Shown here: positions 18,415 to 27,609 of the stretch, piece after piece
Layout: every line of letters starts with the position of its first letter
Numbering within the stretch: position 1 is the stretch's first letter
DNA from: CAYUPI01 sp964446585
Lineage (GTDB): Bacteria > Verrucomicrobiota > Verrucomicrobiia > Limisphaerales > UBA8199
Assembly: GCA_964446585.1 (NCBI GenBank)
Contig: CAYUPI010000007.1
Location: 109,011-173,010, forward strand
Length of the DNA stretch: 64,000 nucleotides
Direction of reading: 5' to 3'
Program-made: the position numbers and the translations under genes
Notes under the pieces: model-generated
The model's database searches: none
Seen by the model: the letters and a program-made list of their open reading frames with translations, nothing else
What the model was told of the DNA's origin: nothing

Positions 18415-19844
18415 GGGAAATAGCTCTGCACGTGACCCAGGAGCGAGCTAAAGGCACGTGTTGCAGTGGCGGGTTGTGTGCATTGCGCGGCCTCGGGGCC
18501 GGAAACCGTGTAGTCGCCAACTCGCCCGGACACGGGCTCAATGGCGTAGCCAACCTCGAAGGCTATCAGAAAAAACAGAAACCACACCAGGTGGATTCCT
18601 TTAAGGCCAGCCTCTGTCCAGTTGAAACAAGCAATGGCGGCCAGAACGCTTAGCCGGAAGCGAGCGAGCTCAAACCTTTCAAGGAGCTGAATGTTAATCT
18701 TGCGAAACGCTGCGAACATGAAGAGGCCAAGGAGCAGAACGCCGACCGCGCCGAGGTTCAAGTACGTTTCCAGGTAGCCATTGTGGGCCTGGTTAGGCTG
18801 CCACCAGTGCACCTCCCACAATTTTTCCAATCGTTTGCCAAGCCAAAAGCTTTCGAAACCTGCTCCGAAGAAGCGGTTTACCCTGAACGCGAGCAGTTCG
18901 TTCCACAAGCCGGTTCTCCCGGTCAACGTAGAGTCTCTACCGACAAAGCCGACGAGGCTTGAGGAAATTCCGAAAGTAAGCTCGGCTAGGACAAGACAAA
19001 CTGCTCCGGCCAAGAGATACGCGCCCGCGGATCGCCTGTTAGCCCAGGGCAAGCCGAGAAAAACCATCGTAGCCAACCCCGCTGCCAACGCGACGAGGGC
19101 GGTTGAGCAATGCGCCATCTTAAGGAGCCAGGCGATCATGTACAAAAAAGCTATCGAAAGGAGGATCTCGTTACGCCGATCTTTGGTGCGTTCTCCCTGT
19201 AAGGTCTTCAAAAGGTTCCAGAAGAAGAAGAGGCCAGAGACCATACACACGCACCCTAGCCCATTTTTGCTCGTTGTCACGCCCATGTTGAATGCCGCCC
19301 CGGTCCAATCGTCCCAACCACGACCAAGGTCAGGGAAATACTTAATAAAAGTAATCGAAAGCGGAATCAGCACGTACGCCCACCTCCTGATCAGGCTCTT
19401 TATTGCCTCGACCGGGTCTCCAGCGCTAAGGACGACAAGGGCCATCACAGGGTTGCCGAGCATCTTGAACCAGCGCTTTAGCGCGATCAGAGGAAAATCA
19501 GACCAGGACGTTGCAACGAGGCAATAGAGCAGGTAACAAGCTCCGCATAGGTTAGCTGCGAATAGCCACTGAATACGCAGATTTCTTTTTTTCAAAGTAT
19601 ACACGCCGGCCGTTATGAGAACAAGGAACACCGCGGCGTCAATAGGCGTTCCTTCCTCGGGATTTGAAGCCCCCAACGACCAGCGCAGACTCAGCCACTG
19701 GCTCGGTGGACGGGAGCCGATCAGGAGCAACCAGACCAGTGGTACCCGGAGCGACTGCACCATTTCGGGCTTCTCTCGCGACTCTCTGGCGAGGAGCCAA
19801 CAGATAAAGGCTCCAGTCAACGACAGTGCAAGTAGAGGAGGCAT
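18411..19844 (-). CDS. Wzy/O-antigen ligase family membrane protein
   Basis: A 477-residue protein with about 10-12 membrane helices. The O-antigen ligase (Wzy_C) signature is visible: GRDSTLTGRTGLWNE, then GAGFESFW and QAHNGYLETYLNLGAVG. Members either polymerise undecaprenyl-linked repeat units (Wzy) or ligate glycans to an acceptor. With a flippase, an initiating transferase and a Wzz/Wzc-like protein in the same cluster, polymerase is the more likely role. It is coupled to the beta-helix gene by a four-base overlap. It is the only candidate polymerase in the window. Confidence 0.87.
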   Translation of the reverse strand: MPPLLALSLTGAFICWLLARESREKPEMVQSLRVPLVWLLLIGSRPPSQWLSLRWSLGASNPEEGTPIDAAVFLVLITAGVYTLKKRNLRIQWLFAANLCGACYLLYCLVATSWSDFPLIALKRWFKMLGNPVMALVVLSAGDPVEAIKSLIRRWAYVLIPLSITFIKYFPDLGRGWDDWTGAAFNMGVTTSKNGLGCVCMVSGLFFFWNLLKTLQGERTKDRRNEILLSIAFLYMIAWLLKMAHCSTALVALAAGLATMVFLGLPWANRRSAGAYLLAGAVCLVLAELTFGISSSLVGFVGRDSTLTGRTGLWNELLAFRVNRFFGAGFESFWLGKRLEKLWEVHWWQPNQAHNGYLETYLNLGAVGVLLLGLFMFAAFRKINIQLLERFELARFRLSVLAAIACFNWTEAGLKGIHLVWFLFFLIAFEVGYAIEPVSGRVGDYTVSGPEAAQCTQPATATRAFSSLLGHVQSYFP

Positions 19845-19864
19845 TGAGTCGTCCTAATGTTGGG

Positions 19865-20854
19865 CTAGACCACCGTTATCGCTTCTCCGCTCGTGCGAAG
19901 GCTCCGCTGATCAACATTGAAGATCGGATGTTTTTCCGGGTTGTAGGCGAACCGCTTCATGCTGGGCCCGGTCAGGATCGAGATGAGGAAATTATCGGTG
20001 CGTGTAATTGTTGATCTCCAGCGGACTGCGGCTTTCGCATCGAGGGCTTTTTGCTGCTTGCCTGTCAGGCTGGACGGCTGGTGCTGATGGATCCCGGTTT
20101 CGGGATGGAGTAGAGCTGGACCATAAGGAGCTTCGATGAAGGCGCACACGTCTCGCAACGTTGGCTCCGGATCTGCCAGCAAGTCTTCATAGCGGAAAAG
20201 CTTGTAATTGGGCAGGTGTCGGTACCGGAGGTGAATCAGGGAGGCACGTCGGTAACGTGCTATCACCGACCACACGGCCACTTTCCTAATAATCCGAGCC
20301 AACCGAGGGTGCTGTTGCACCCGGAGCGCGGTTCCTGACGGGTCATTGGTCTTGGACATCGCCATGGCCCTCGGATCCCTGGTTATATGCATTATCTTGC
20401 ATTCAGGGAACCATTCCATCAATTGTCTTATGTGATTGATGTCTACCGGGAACTTAACACAGGCCCGCTCGTAGCCGCTAAATCGAGTGATCTCCTCCAG
20501 AAATATCCTCGCGATTGAGCCAAGGGCTCGGTCTGACTGAATGATCCTGCGAACGATCTCTTGCTGGAGAAGCGGATTTGCCGCTGCTTCGATGTTCTCG
20601 AAGCGCCAAAATGTAGAATCCAAGCCAGGCACGCCTCTCCTTGCGAAGCACGCTTTTACCAGCTCATGGACGTTTGTATCGACCGAAAGGTTGCCGGCCC
20701 GTTTTCTAAGGAAATACTGAAAGCTGTAGTGTCCTCTGTCCCCGAGAAACCGCGGATCAGTTAGTCTCATTATTCCGGGGCACATCGATAGAATATTGTG
20801 CCACACCGTGCTGCCGCTACGGTGTAGCCCGACTATAAATATTGGGCTGCGCAT
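19865..20854 (-). CDS. PAPS-dependent sulfotransferase (second)
   Basis: A 329-residue protein beginning MRSPIFIVGLHRSGSTVWHN, the 5'-phosphosulfate-binding loop right at the N-terminus. The 3'-phosphate site follows as IMHITRDPRAMAMSK near residue 154, and LFRYEDLLADPEPTL near 218 is typical of the Sulfotransfer_3 type. It is only distantly similar to the sulfotransferase at 13.8 kb, so the two probably act on different positions or acceptors. Located between an acetyltransferase and the Wzy-like gene; 20 bases separate it from the latter. The closeness to cysD, cysNC and cysQ in the same cluster supports real PAPS use. Confidence 0.9.
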   Translation of the reverse strand: MRSPIFIVGLHRSGSTVWHNILSMCPGIMRLTDPRFLGDRGHYSFQYFLRKRAGNLSVDTNVHELVKACFARRGVPGLDSTFWRFENIEAAANPLLQQEIVRRIIQSDRALGSIARIFLEEITRFSGYERACVKFPVDINHIRQLMEWFPECKIMHITRDPRAMAMSKTNDPSGTALRVQQHPRLARIIRKVAVWSVIARYRRASLIHLRYRHLPNYKLFRYEDLLADPEPTLRDVCAFIEAPYGPALLHPETGIHQHQPSSLTGKQQKALDAKAAVRWRSTITRTDNFLISILTGPSMKRFAYNPEKHPIFNVDQRSLRTSGEAITVV

Positions 20855-20924
20855 ACGATTTGCGTCAGATTAAGAATCGCTGCCGCCGCCTCTTATCGAG
20901 GCCGGCCCGCCTCGCTGGCCTCTG

Positions 20925-21572
20925 TTAAACCTCGGTCCATTGGCGATCGCCGGATCCCAAGACCGGATCGGGTATCCCGCGTTTCTTCTGAACGCGTCTC
21001 GCAGGAACGCCTACGACGGTTTGTCTTGGGGCAACGCTCTTCGTCACTACCGCCCCAGCTCCAACGGTGGCCTCGCAGCCAACGGTTACGCCAGGAAGCA
21101 GTATTGCACCGGTTCCTATGTAAGCGCGCGCCAGCACCCGTGTGGTTTCCGGGTGAAGTGGCTTCCTAAAGTAGAAATTTCCACTTGTGTCATGTGTGAG
21201 AATGCGCGCGCCGGGTGCGATCTGCACACCCTCGCTAATCAGAAGCTCACCCTTGCAGTCAAGGATGCACCCCACACCGATGAAAACGTCGTCCCCAACC
21301 CACAGGTTTCCCTCACCGCGGATGTTGCAGTCGCCTCCGATGCAGACACGGCGACCAATAGTCGCGCGCTCGCAGAATATCTTCGTGTTAAGGCCAAGGG
21401 AGCTCGAGGCACCTACTTTAAGATTCCCTAGCCGCCTACAAACGATGACGACTCCCGGTGCAAGGTACACGCTGCGTTCCATGTCGGCACCTAGCAGCCG
21501 GTACGCCCTCACCTTGAAGCACGAGAACGGGCACATCGCTATGATGCCTAGCAGCGTCTTTGTCGCGTCCAT
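20925..21572 (-). CDS. Hexapeptide-repeat acetyltransferase
   Basis: From ATG 21572 the product is 215 residues; a longer frame from 21752 would overlap the upstream gene and adds 60 Arg-rich residues without family character. Imperfect hexapeptide repeats run from about residue 40 to 195 (VGASSSLGLNTKIF, IGGDCNIRGEGNLWVGDDVFIG, ISEGVQIAPGARILTHD, ARAYIGTGAILLPGVTVG) and end in VVGVPARRV. This is the left-handed beta-helix of the WecH/maltose-acetyltransferase group, with the His-Asp acceptor loop HDTSGN. It probably O- or N-acetylates a sugar intermediate in the cytoplasm. Confidence 0.87.
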   Translation of the reverse strand: MDATKTLLGIIAMCPFSCFKVRAYRLLGADMERSVYLAPGVVIVCRRLGNLKVGASSSLGLNTKIFCERATIGRRVCIGGDCNIRGEGNLWVGDDVFIGVGCILDCKGELLISEGVQIAPGARILTHDTSGNFYFRKPLHPETTRVLARAYIGTGAILLPGVTVGCEATVGAGAVVTKSVAPRQTVVGVPARRVQKKRGIPDPVLGSGDRQWTEV

Positions 21573-21622
21573 GTGGTTGTTCGGGGGCAGTCTGCCTCTT
21601 CCTGCGTACTCTCGCGCACGTC

Positions 21623-22585
21623 TTAGCTGGCAGCGTTTCTTGGGCTGCGCTCCTCTCCGCAAGTCGCGCTCTTGAGCCAAATCGCTAATCGATGTACGGA
21701 GCCCCTGACTCGTAACAACCCCATCTTCAGCGACTCGGGGACAAGATCCCAAAGGTGCCTGTGCCCGCCCACCAGGAGAATGATTTTGCCCCTCGCGTTT
21801 AGCGGCACAAAATAACGGTTAACGGGGAACTTTTCAAAAGCGTTCCGCCGAAGAAAGTCGCCGTGTTGGCCTAGCCGCCACGCGGAATAATGGATGAAGG
21901 GTAGCCCTTTCGCCGCACATCTCTCGACGGCTTTAGCCATCAGGAGGTTGTTCGGAAGTTTGTCGTAGTGCATGGGCATAGAGAGAAACAGCACTGGGTC
22001 GGCGAACTTGTCCCTGTATATCATTTTTACGAAGCCTATGGCCTCGCCGCAGAACCGTGCGACGATGAATTCGGTATTCAATAGATCCTGTTCAAGCTCG
22101 GCGCGAAGCTGGTCGAGCGGTCTGTTGTAGTGCCAGAACGGCTTGTTCCGCTTGACTGGGGTTTGGTCGAAAATGTTCTTTATTGCCCGCAAAAGCTCCG
22201 GATTCCATTCCTCGACCCGCGCCTCTACGCCGAGCTTCGACGCACGCCGGACTAACTTTCGCATCTGTCGATCGATCTGTTCATTCCACCAATGGTCGTA
22301 GGTCTGCACGGGGAGCAGGGCGTGAGTCTCCCTCTGGCACAGGTACGGGTACCGTGTACTGCAGGGGACCCGGTCCCAGAACGTTAGGAGGTCCGCCTCA
22401 CATCCGCACGCGCGCAGACCCGTTGTTATAGCCTCCGGGTCCGAAATATCTGCTTCGTATTCGTCCTTGAGGCGGGCAATCCTTACGACTCGCCCCTCGA
22501 CGATGAGTTTATTGCCGCAGACGTAATAGACGGCTACTGGTCGGCACGTACCCTTTACGTAGTGGGATTCGATGTTAGAGCTCAT
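21623..22585 (-). CDS. GNAT/FemAB-like transferase
   Basis: A 320-residue protein. The centre (NEQIDRQMRKLVRRASKLGV, a basic helix near residue 105; FIVARFCGEAIGFVKMIYRD near 177; LPNNLLMAKAVERCAAKGLP near 208) follows the pattern of the GNAT_acetyltransf_6/FemAB group used in EPS loci. No transmembrane segment is visible. The product and acceptor are unknown; an acyl or aminoacyl transfer to the polysaccharide precursor is a reasonable guess. Its upstream gap of 258 bases holds no gene. It is followed by an acetyltransferase at 51 bases. Confidence 0.65.
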   Translation of the reverse strand: MSSNIESHYVKGTCRPVAVYYVCGNKLIVEGRVVRIARLKDEYEADISDPEAITTGLRACGCEADLLTFWDRVPCSTRYPYLCQRETHALLPVQTYDHWWNEQIDRQMRKLVRRASKLGVEARVEEWNPELLRAIKNIFDQTPVKRNKPFWHYNRPLDQLRAELEQDLLNTEFIVARFCGEAIGFVKMIYRDKFADPVLFLSMPMHYDKLPNNLLMAKAVERCAAKGLPFIHYSAWRLGQHGDFLRRNAFEKFPVNRYFVPLNARGKIILLVGGHRHLWDLVPESLKMGLLRVRGSVHRLAIWLKSATCGEERSPRNAAS

Positions 22586-22843
22586 TCGCTAGAGAGACAA
22601 CGCCAGCCCGTTATGCGGGGTCGCGCCCGCTGAAAGCCGGCGCGAGAGTACAACCGTTCTTTCGCCCCGGCGCAGCGCATCCAGAACCACAAGCGATCTT
22701 TTTACGTTGATTTCTTCAAGTTGGATCATGATGGGGAGGATCCGCTCCGGAATGGGTGGTCGCCCGCCAGAGGACTGTTCCCACCGGCAGGCTTCTGGCG
22801 CTTCAGGGGTTTAGACTGGCTTTGACCATGTTGCAGGGAAAAA

Positions 22844-24616
22844 TCAGCTTGAGTTTTGTTGAAGGGCACTCATCACCGATCTGCCGACCCGAAGCGCAAG
22901 ATCGCTACGCGCGATCACGTTGTCGCGAATCTCGGATAGGCCGCGCCGAAGGGCAACTGCCGCATGATACCTGACCCCGGCGGCACGCGTGGCCGCCGAC
23001 TTGACCGGAGGAACGGTGACCTGGACTTGGAGTGTGCCTGGACCCTTAGCCAGCACATTGAATGTGAGCCAATCGTTCTTACGATCGAATGGGACTGCCT
23101 CCCCATCCACGTTGATACTGTGAACCAAAGTCGTTTGTGGGAGTCTTCTGACCAGATGGTATTCAGCAGCAGCAGGGCTGTTGTGCTCCAGCTTAAAGGC
23201 GTCGGTGAAGAACCGGATTTGGTGGACACCTTCGCCGACCCGCCGCCGAAAGTGCGTCCGCATGGCCATTTCGACGAGCGATGTCCATCTGACCTGGGAG
23301 CGGAGTTTGATCAAACCGGAAGCGAACGCTTCCACGCCGGCGGTACCGCGTCGGAAAAAGTCGTGGTGCTCCACCAAAATCGCTGGCTTCCCAAGAAAAA
23401 GACTCATGGCGAAGACTGATATCTCCTTCCAGTAATGCCGCTTAAATACTGGAAATCCAAAAAACGAGTCCTGGGCGGGAAGCAGTATGTCAGCACCGGT
23501 CACGGACGGCCTCTCCAAGTCGCGCGGCATGCAGGCAGTACAGACCAACGCCAGGAACTGACGACTATCTGCAAAGGCCCTCATGGCCTCCAGTGAATAC
23601 TGCTCCTGAGGGCAGACCATCAGAGGTTCAAATTCCAACCCGGTCCGCTGCCTATGCCGGTCCATTCGCTGCCGGGCCACAAAGTTCCTGCCCAATAAAT
23701 CCTGGTAGTCGTCCGATCTAAATTCACCCTTCGTGTGATCGCATCCGTGCGCGCAGATACCGAAGCAATCGTGGTGGTCCTGAAAAAGTTTTGTCTGCTT
23801 CGGCCGGCTGCGCCAGTGATTCCAGGGAATAAATGCCAAGGTTACACAGAAGTGGCCACTTCTGGCCGACTGAAGCAGTCGGGCGAAATTTATGAAACCG
23901 TACCGTTTTCTCAGGAGTGGATCGTCGATCACCATGCCTGCCCCGGGATCTGGATTGTGCCAGCACCGGTCGGCGTAAGCGTGTCTCAAGAAAATGACGG
24001 CGGGGATATATTCATCCGGGACCTCCTCGAACTCCTTCTCTGCGCTCAAAGGCCGGTGGATGTCGAAGATGCGTGGGGTGCTCCATACAAAGGCATTTGT
24101 CCGGCCCACGCGGGCCCGGACAAACGACGGGCGGCGCTCCAGACTCATCAGGACATCGACGTCCCCGCCCGGGCAGAGTTTTAGCGTCAGTGCGTCCGCG
24201 CTCTTCCTGGGAAAGGTTTGGCCAGAAAGCTCGGAACTAAGACGGTCGGGAGTCGGTGGAAACGACACCGTGTTAGGGCGCCCGTGATAGTCAGTCCCTT
24301 GAACTGCCCCGCCAGTCAGGAACTGCGTAAGCTGGTGGGCAGGGTCAGGCGCCGTGCTCAAAAGCAGAACCGCGGCATGGGAGTCTCGGAGTAGCGCAGC
24401 GATTTGCTGCGCCTCGCCTGTGGTGCAGATCCCCGCCAAGCTTTCCAAATCGAAAGCAGCGCAGGCAACGGGGGCCGACATTGCGCTGTCCACCGCGCGT
24501 GCCAGGGACTGAAAGTTCGTTACTGGGGCATCCTCTGGCTCAATGCCAAGGAACCTCGCCAGACTGGCAAGGCGTGCCAGGTTGTGAGATGATCTCGAGT
24601 TATGGATGATCTTCAC
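22844..24616 (-). CDS. Polysaccharide-deacetylase-like (beta/alpha)-barrel protein
   Basis: A 590-residue protein. Residues about 225-430 show a deacetylase-like barrel: GAGMVIDDPLLRKRYGF (Asp pair at the first strand), the metal-site-like GICAHGCDHTKGEF near 288, and FEPLMVCPQEQYS near 334. The N-terminal 200 residues and C-terminal 130 residues are not recognised; the C-terminus is predicted to be beta-rich. NodB-type deacetylases remove N-acetyl groups from amino sugars; whether this member keeps activity cannot be told. No signal peptide is visible, so a cytoplasmic place is likely unless export is unusual. It lies between two transferase genes. Confidence 0.65.
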   Translation of the reverse strand: MKIIHNSRSSHNLARLASLARFLGIEPEDAPVTNFQSLARAVDSAMSAPVACAAFDLESLAGICTTGEAQQIAALLRDSHAAVLLLSTAPDPAHQLTQFLTGGAVQGTDYHGRPNTVSFPPTPDRLSSELSGQTFPRKSADALTLKLCPGGDVDVLMSLERRPSFVRARVGRTNAFVWSTPRIFDIHRPLSAEKEFEEVPDEYIPAVIFLRHAYADRCWHNPDPGAGMVIDDPLLRKRYGFINFARLLQSARSGHFCVTLAFIPWNHWRSRPKQTKLFQDHHDCFGICAHGCDHTKGEFRSDDYQDLLGRNFVARQRMDRHRQRTGLEFEPLMVCPQEQYSLEAMRAFADSRQFLALVCTACMPRDLERPSVTGADILLPAQDSFFGFPVFKRHYWKEISVFAMSLFLGKPAILVEHHDFFRRGTAGVEAFASGLIKLRSQVRWTSLVEMAMRTHFRRRVGEGVHQIRFFTDAFKLEHNSPAAAEYHLVRRLPQTTLVHSINVDGEAVPFDRKNDWLTFNVLAKGPGTLQVQVTVPPVKSAATRAAGVRYHAAVALRRGLSEIRDNVIARSDLALRVGRSVMSALQQNSS

Positions 24617-24639
24617 CTGTGCTGATTGGGTGGGCAGGC

Positions 24640-25197
24640 TCAGTGGTGGCGGCCGGGCTGTTGAGAAAACCGATCCGGCTCAAAATCTCCATCAGTGGAT
24701 GGCCGAGGCTCAACGGACGCCGGCGATTTGATCGGTTTTAGCGCTTTGGAGAATTCCTTCAGCGAAACGTCCATGCGCAGCGGCACACCTATCCTGGCAA
24801 CTGGTCTGGCTGGATTTCCCTGCACGAGCGTCATCGGGGGCACCGAGGCCGTAACCACGCTCCCGGCCGCCACGACAGAGCCGTGGCCGATTGTCACATT
24901 GGGCAGAACGATGGCTCCTGGACCAACAATCGCATCTTCCTCGATCGTCACCGAGTCGTATTCGCGCATGTGCGCGATGATCGTTGCGCGGATGCCCACA
25001 GACGCTCGATCCTTAATCGTTACAAGATGCGGGCAGGCCGTTTCGATGACAGCGTCGTACCCTATCCAAACACCCTTGCCAATGTTGACCCCTCGCCAAC
25101 GGTGTAGCCGGACCCGCCAGGTCTTCGCGCCCGGGGCCAGCCGCGCCAGGATCTGCAGGATCCTGTTTCTTGTCCCAAAGACAATTCCTTCTGTCAT
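24640..25197 (-). CDS. Hexapeptide-repeat acetyltransferase (WcaF-like)
   Basis: A 185-residue LbH protein: IGKGVWIGYDAVIETACPHL, IKDRASVGIRATIIAH, IEEDAIVGPGAIVLPNVTIG, HGSVVAAGSVVTASVPPMTLV, ending QGNPARPVARIG, the usual coenzyme-A-binding end. The last 40 residues are Pro/Ser-rich and not part of the fold. The start overlaps the stop of the adenylation-enzyme gene by four bases (ATGA), so it is made together with the adenylation/carrier module. It may acetylate the amino acid or sugar handled by that module; that is inference. Confidence 0.87.
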   Translation of the reverse strand: MTEGIVFGTRNRILQILARLAPGAKTWRVRLHRWRGVNIGKGVWIGYDAVIETACPHLVTIKDRASVGIRATIIAHMREYDSVTIEEDAIVGPGAIVLPNVTIGHGSVVAAGSVVTASVPPMTLVQGNPARPVARIGVPLRMDVSLKEFSKALKPIKSPASVEPRPSTDGDFEPDRFSQQPGRHH

Positions 25198-26873
25198 ACA
25201 CTTGAATCCAGCGACCGGCGAAGCGCCAAGCGGTCAATCTTTCCGTTATGGTTCAAGGGGAGTTTCTCCAAAAAACGAATTGCCCTCGGTACCATCTGTG
25301 GTGGAAGGCGGCGCCGCAGCGCTTCCTTCACCTGATCTTGATTTTTGGGCCTTGCCGGGCCAGCGATGAAGGCGACAATGCCTCCGACCCCAGTGGGTGT
25401 AACCGGCCACCCGATCGCCGCGGCTTCCGCCCCACCCGTGGCCGCTTTCAGCGCTGCTTCGACTTCACCAAGCTCAATCCTCATCCCGAAGACCTTAACC
25501 TGAAAATCCAACCGTCCATGGTAGGCATAGTAGCCCTTACCTGGTACCCTTGACACGAGATCGCCGGTCCGGTAGTACGATTCACGTGCTCCTTGCGGTA
25601 TCACGAAGGCTCCTTTTGTCCGTGCCGAGTCGCCCAGATAGCCAGGGGTGCGCTGGGGCCCTGCGAGTAAGAATTGCCCTTTCTCGCCGTCCGCCACCTG
25701 GCTGAATTCCTCGTCCACGACCATACCCTGCACCCCCGGCAGAAGCGCCCCGATGGGCGCAAATCCATGTTCACATTCTGCGGGGGACGTTTCGCTGTGC
25801 CATCGGTAAGCAGTGGAATTGATCGTCACCTCGGTTGGTCCGTAGAGGTTCTCAAGGATCGAATTGGGGGCCGCAGCTTGCCAATCCCGGCACAGTTCCA
25901 TCGGCAGCGCCTCTCCGCCAAACAGGGAAACTCGCAGTTTGGGGAACCGCCCTGGTTTTAGACCGCCGAGGCGCTTGATCAAAAGCCCATTTGATGGGAC
26001 TGACTGAAAAATTGTTATCCCATTCTCAACAAGAAACGATGAGGGGTTGAGTAGCGTCTTGGCGTCTGGACAACAAACGCAGCCACCACATTCCCAGGCC
26101 GCAAAAACGTCAAATACAGAAGGATCAAACGTTAGATCGGCGAATTGGGACACACGGTCGTTCGCATCCATCTTGTACCGGCTAACCATTGTTCTCAGGA
26201 GGTGAGATATGTTCCGGTGAGTAATCATCACTCCTTTCGGTTCTCCTGTGCTGCCGGAGGTAAAGAGCACATAGGCCACCGCATCCAACTCGACTTCGGG
26301 TTGGCGCCACTCGGCGGCGGTCCGCAATTCGTTGGCGCCAACGAACCGGTGTTGGGGCCACTTTGCTCGTAAATCCGACACCGACGGGCGGTGCGGCAAA
26401 ACGATAATGAGCCCCTCGGAATCACCAATGAGGTGCCCGAGTGTCTTTTCTCCCTCAGCGTCCACGATCAGCGCCTGCGCCCCCGTTCGCTGCAGGAAGA
26501 ATGCGTTGCGGTCCGCAGGGAAGCGCGGATTAAGCGGGACGTAACCGTGGCCACGCAGCAACGCCGCAAGTATCCCACAGTAGGCAGCGGGACTGCGGGA
26601 CGCATAGACCGCTGTATATGCCGGGTCGGCTGGCGCGGCTGCTTGCAGGGTAGCTGCGAGGCTCGCGGCCCAGTTCCGCAATTCACTGTAAGGGATGCGC
26701 CTGCCGGAGACCTCTAATGCGGGCCGGTCAGGAGAAACCCTTGCCGAAGCCAGAAATCCGTTCTGCAGGGGCTGGAGTAATTCCTCTGGCCAACCGCCTT
26801 GCCCGAGGGACACCTCGGAATTCGCAGGGGTCATTGGATTGGCCCTGACCGAAAGAACTGCGCTCGAGCTCAT
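25194..26873 (-). CDS. Amino-acid adenylation enzyme (stand-alone A domain), copy 1
   Basis: From ATG 26873 the product is 559 residues; this start leaves 13 bases after the carrier-protein gene, while the longer frame from 26918 would overlap it. The full set of NRPS adenylation motifs is present: A3 LFTSGSTGEPKGV, A4 FDPSVFDVF, A5 LYGPTEVTIN, A7 YRTGDLV, A8 GRLDFQVKVFG and A10 NHNGKIDR. The Asp in A4 and the Lys in A10 are those used to hold the amino and carboxyl groups of an alpha-amino acid, so amino-acid activation is likely. There is no condensation or thioesterase domain. It probably loads the neighbouring carrier protein. It is a paralogue of the enzyme at 27.6 kb. Confidence 0.9.
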   Translation of the reverse strand: MSSSAVLSVRANPMTPANSEVSLGQGGWPEELLQPLQNGFLASARVSPDRPALEVSGRRIPYSELRNWAASLAATLQAAAPADPAYTAVYASRSPAAYCGILAALLRGHGYVPLNPRFPADRNAFFLQRTGAQALIVDAEGEKTLGHLIGDSEGLIIVLPHRPSVSDLRAKWPQHRFVGANELRTAAEWRQPEVELDAVAYVLFTSGSTGEPKGVMITHRNISHLLRTMVSRYKMDANDRVSQFADLTFDPSVFDVFAAWECGGCVCCPDAKTLLNPSSFLVENGITIFQSVPSNGLLIKRLGGLKPGRFPKLRVSLFGGEALPMELCRDWQAAAPNSILENLYGPTEVTINSTAYRWHSETSPAECEHGFAPIGALLPGVQGMVVDEEFSQVADGEKGQFLLAGPQRTPGYLGDSARTKGAFVIPQGARESYYRTGDLVSRVPGKGYYAYHGRLDFQVKVFGMRIELGEVEAALKAATGGAEAAAIGWPVTPTGVGGIVAFIAGPARPKNQDQVKEALRRRLPPQMVPRAIRFLEKLPLNHNGKIDRLALRRSLDSSV

Positions 26874-26886
26874 CTTTACGCCGTGA

Positions 26887-27588
26887 TCACTTGGTTGACG
26901 AAAGTTCGGGCAGAGCAAGCAAGTCGCCTGATTCCAAGGCCAGTCGGTCCGCTAAACCGGAGCGAACTTCCAACACATATTGAGCCGGGCGCCGGGAAGG
27001 ATAGAGCAAACGAGTCTCGAGGGGTTGTGCCGAGTAGCTATTTACGATGCGCCTCCGCGAATCAATATAAATGATATCCAGCGGCACGATGGTCTTGAAC
27101 ATCCAGAACGACAGAGGTCGCTCGGTCTGGAACACAAAAAGCATTCCACGCTCCGTGCCATCCGGCAGCGGCTTGATTGCGTCCGCCTCGACCCCCATCA
27201 AACCCTTTCGAATGCTTCGATCAGTCGTCGCTAGCCAAACCTCGACCGGCTGCTTCTTCAGGCGCAGGAGGGCTTTGGGAAGCTCCGCCAGGCTCTGGCC
27301 ATCAGATAACGTTCTATCCCACTCCGCGAGCTTGGCCTCGACGTGCGCAGCTAGCGGGCCTAGAACAGTCATGTGTTCCGCAGGTAATTCCTCAAAATCA
27401 ATATGCCCGCCAAAGTGCTCCTCGATAGCTGTCACGAGCTCCAGAATACCCAATGAGTCGATGATCGACTCCTTCAGGAAATCGAATTCATCTGGAATCT
27501 TTTCCGGCTCAAGCCCCACTGCCTGTATTTGCGACCGGTACCGATTCACGAGGTATTCGCGAACGTGATGCATTGTAGGCTGACTCAT
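26887..27588 (-). CDS. Acyl/peptidyl carrier protein fused to DUF192
   Basis: A 233-residue two-domain protein. Residues 1-85 are a carrier domain with the attachment motif DSLGILELV (Ser45 as phosphopantetheine site) and the acidic helix TAIEEHFG. Residues about 113-228 are a DUF192 domain: VEVWLATTDRSIRKGLMG, GMLFVFQTERPLSFWM, TIVPLDIIYID and YVLEVRSGLADR. DUF192 proteins are usually small secreted or periplasmic proteins of unknown function; I know of no established carrier-DUF192 fusion. No signal peptide precedes it. It sits exactly between two adenylation genes (21 and 13 bases away), so it is the natural partner of both. The frame is intact and both domains are complete, so this is not an annotation artefact. 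Confidence 0.88.
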   Translation of the reverse strand: MSQPTMHHVREYLVNRYRSQIQAVGLEPEKIPDEFDFLKESIIDSLGILELVTAIEEHFGGHIDFEELPAEHMTVLGPLAAHVEAKLAEWDRTLSDGQSLAELPKALLRLKKQPVEVWLATTDRSIRKGLMGVEADAIKPLPDGTERGMLFVFQTERPLSFWMFKTIVPLDIIYIDSRRRIVNSYSAQPLETRLLYPSRRPAQYVLEVRSGLADRLALESGDLLALPELSSTK

Positions 27589-27609
27589 AACATTCGAGCG
27601 TGTGCCTGC

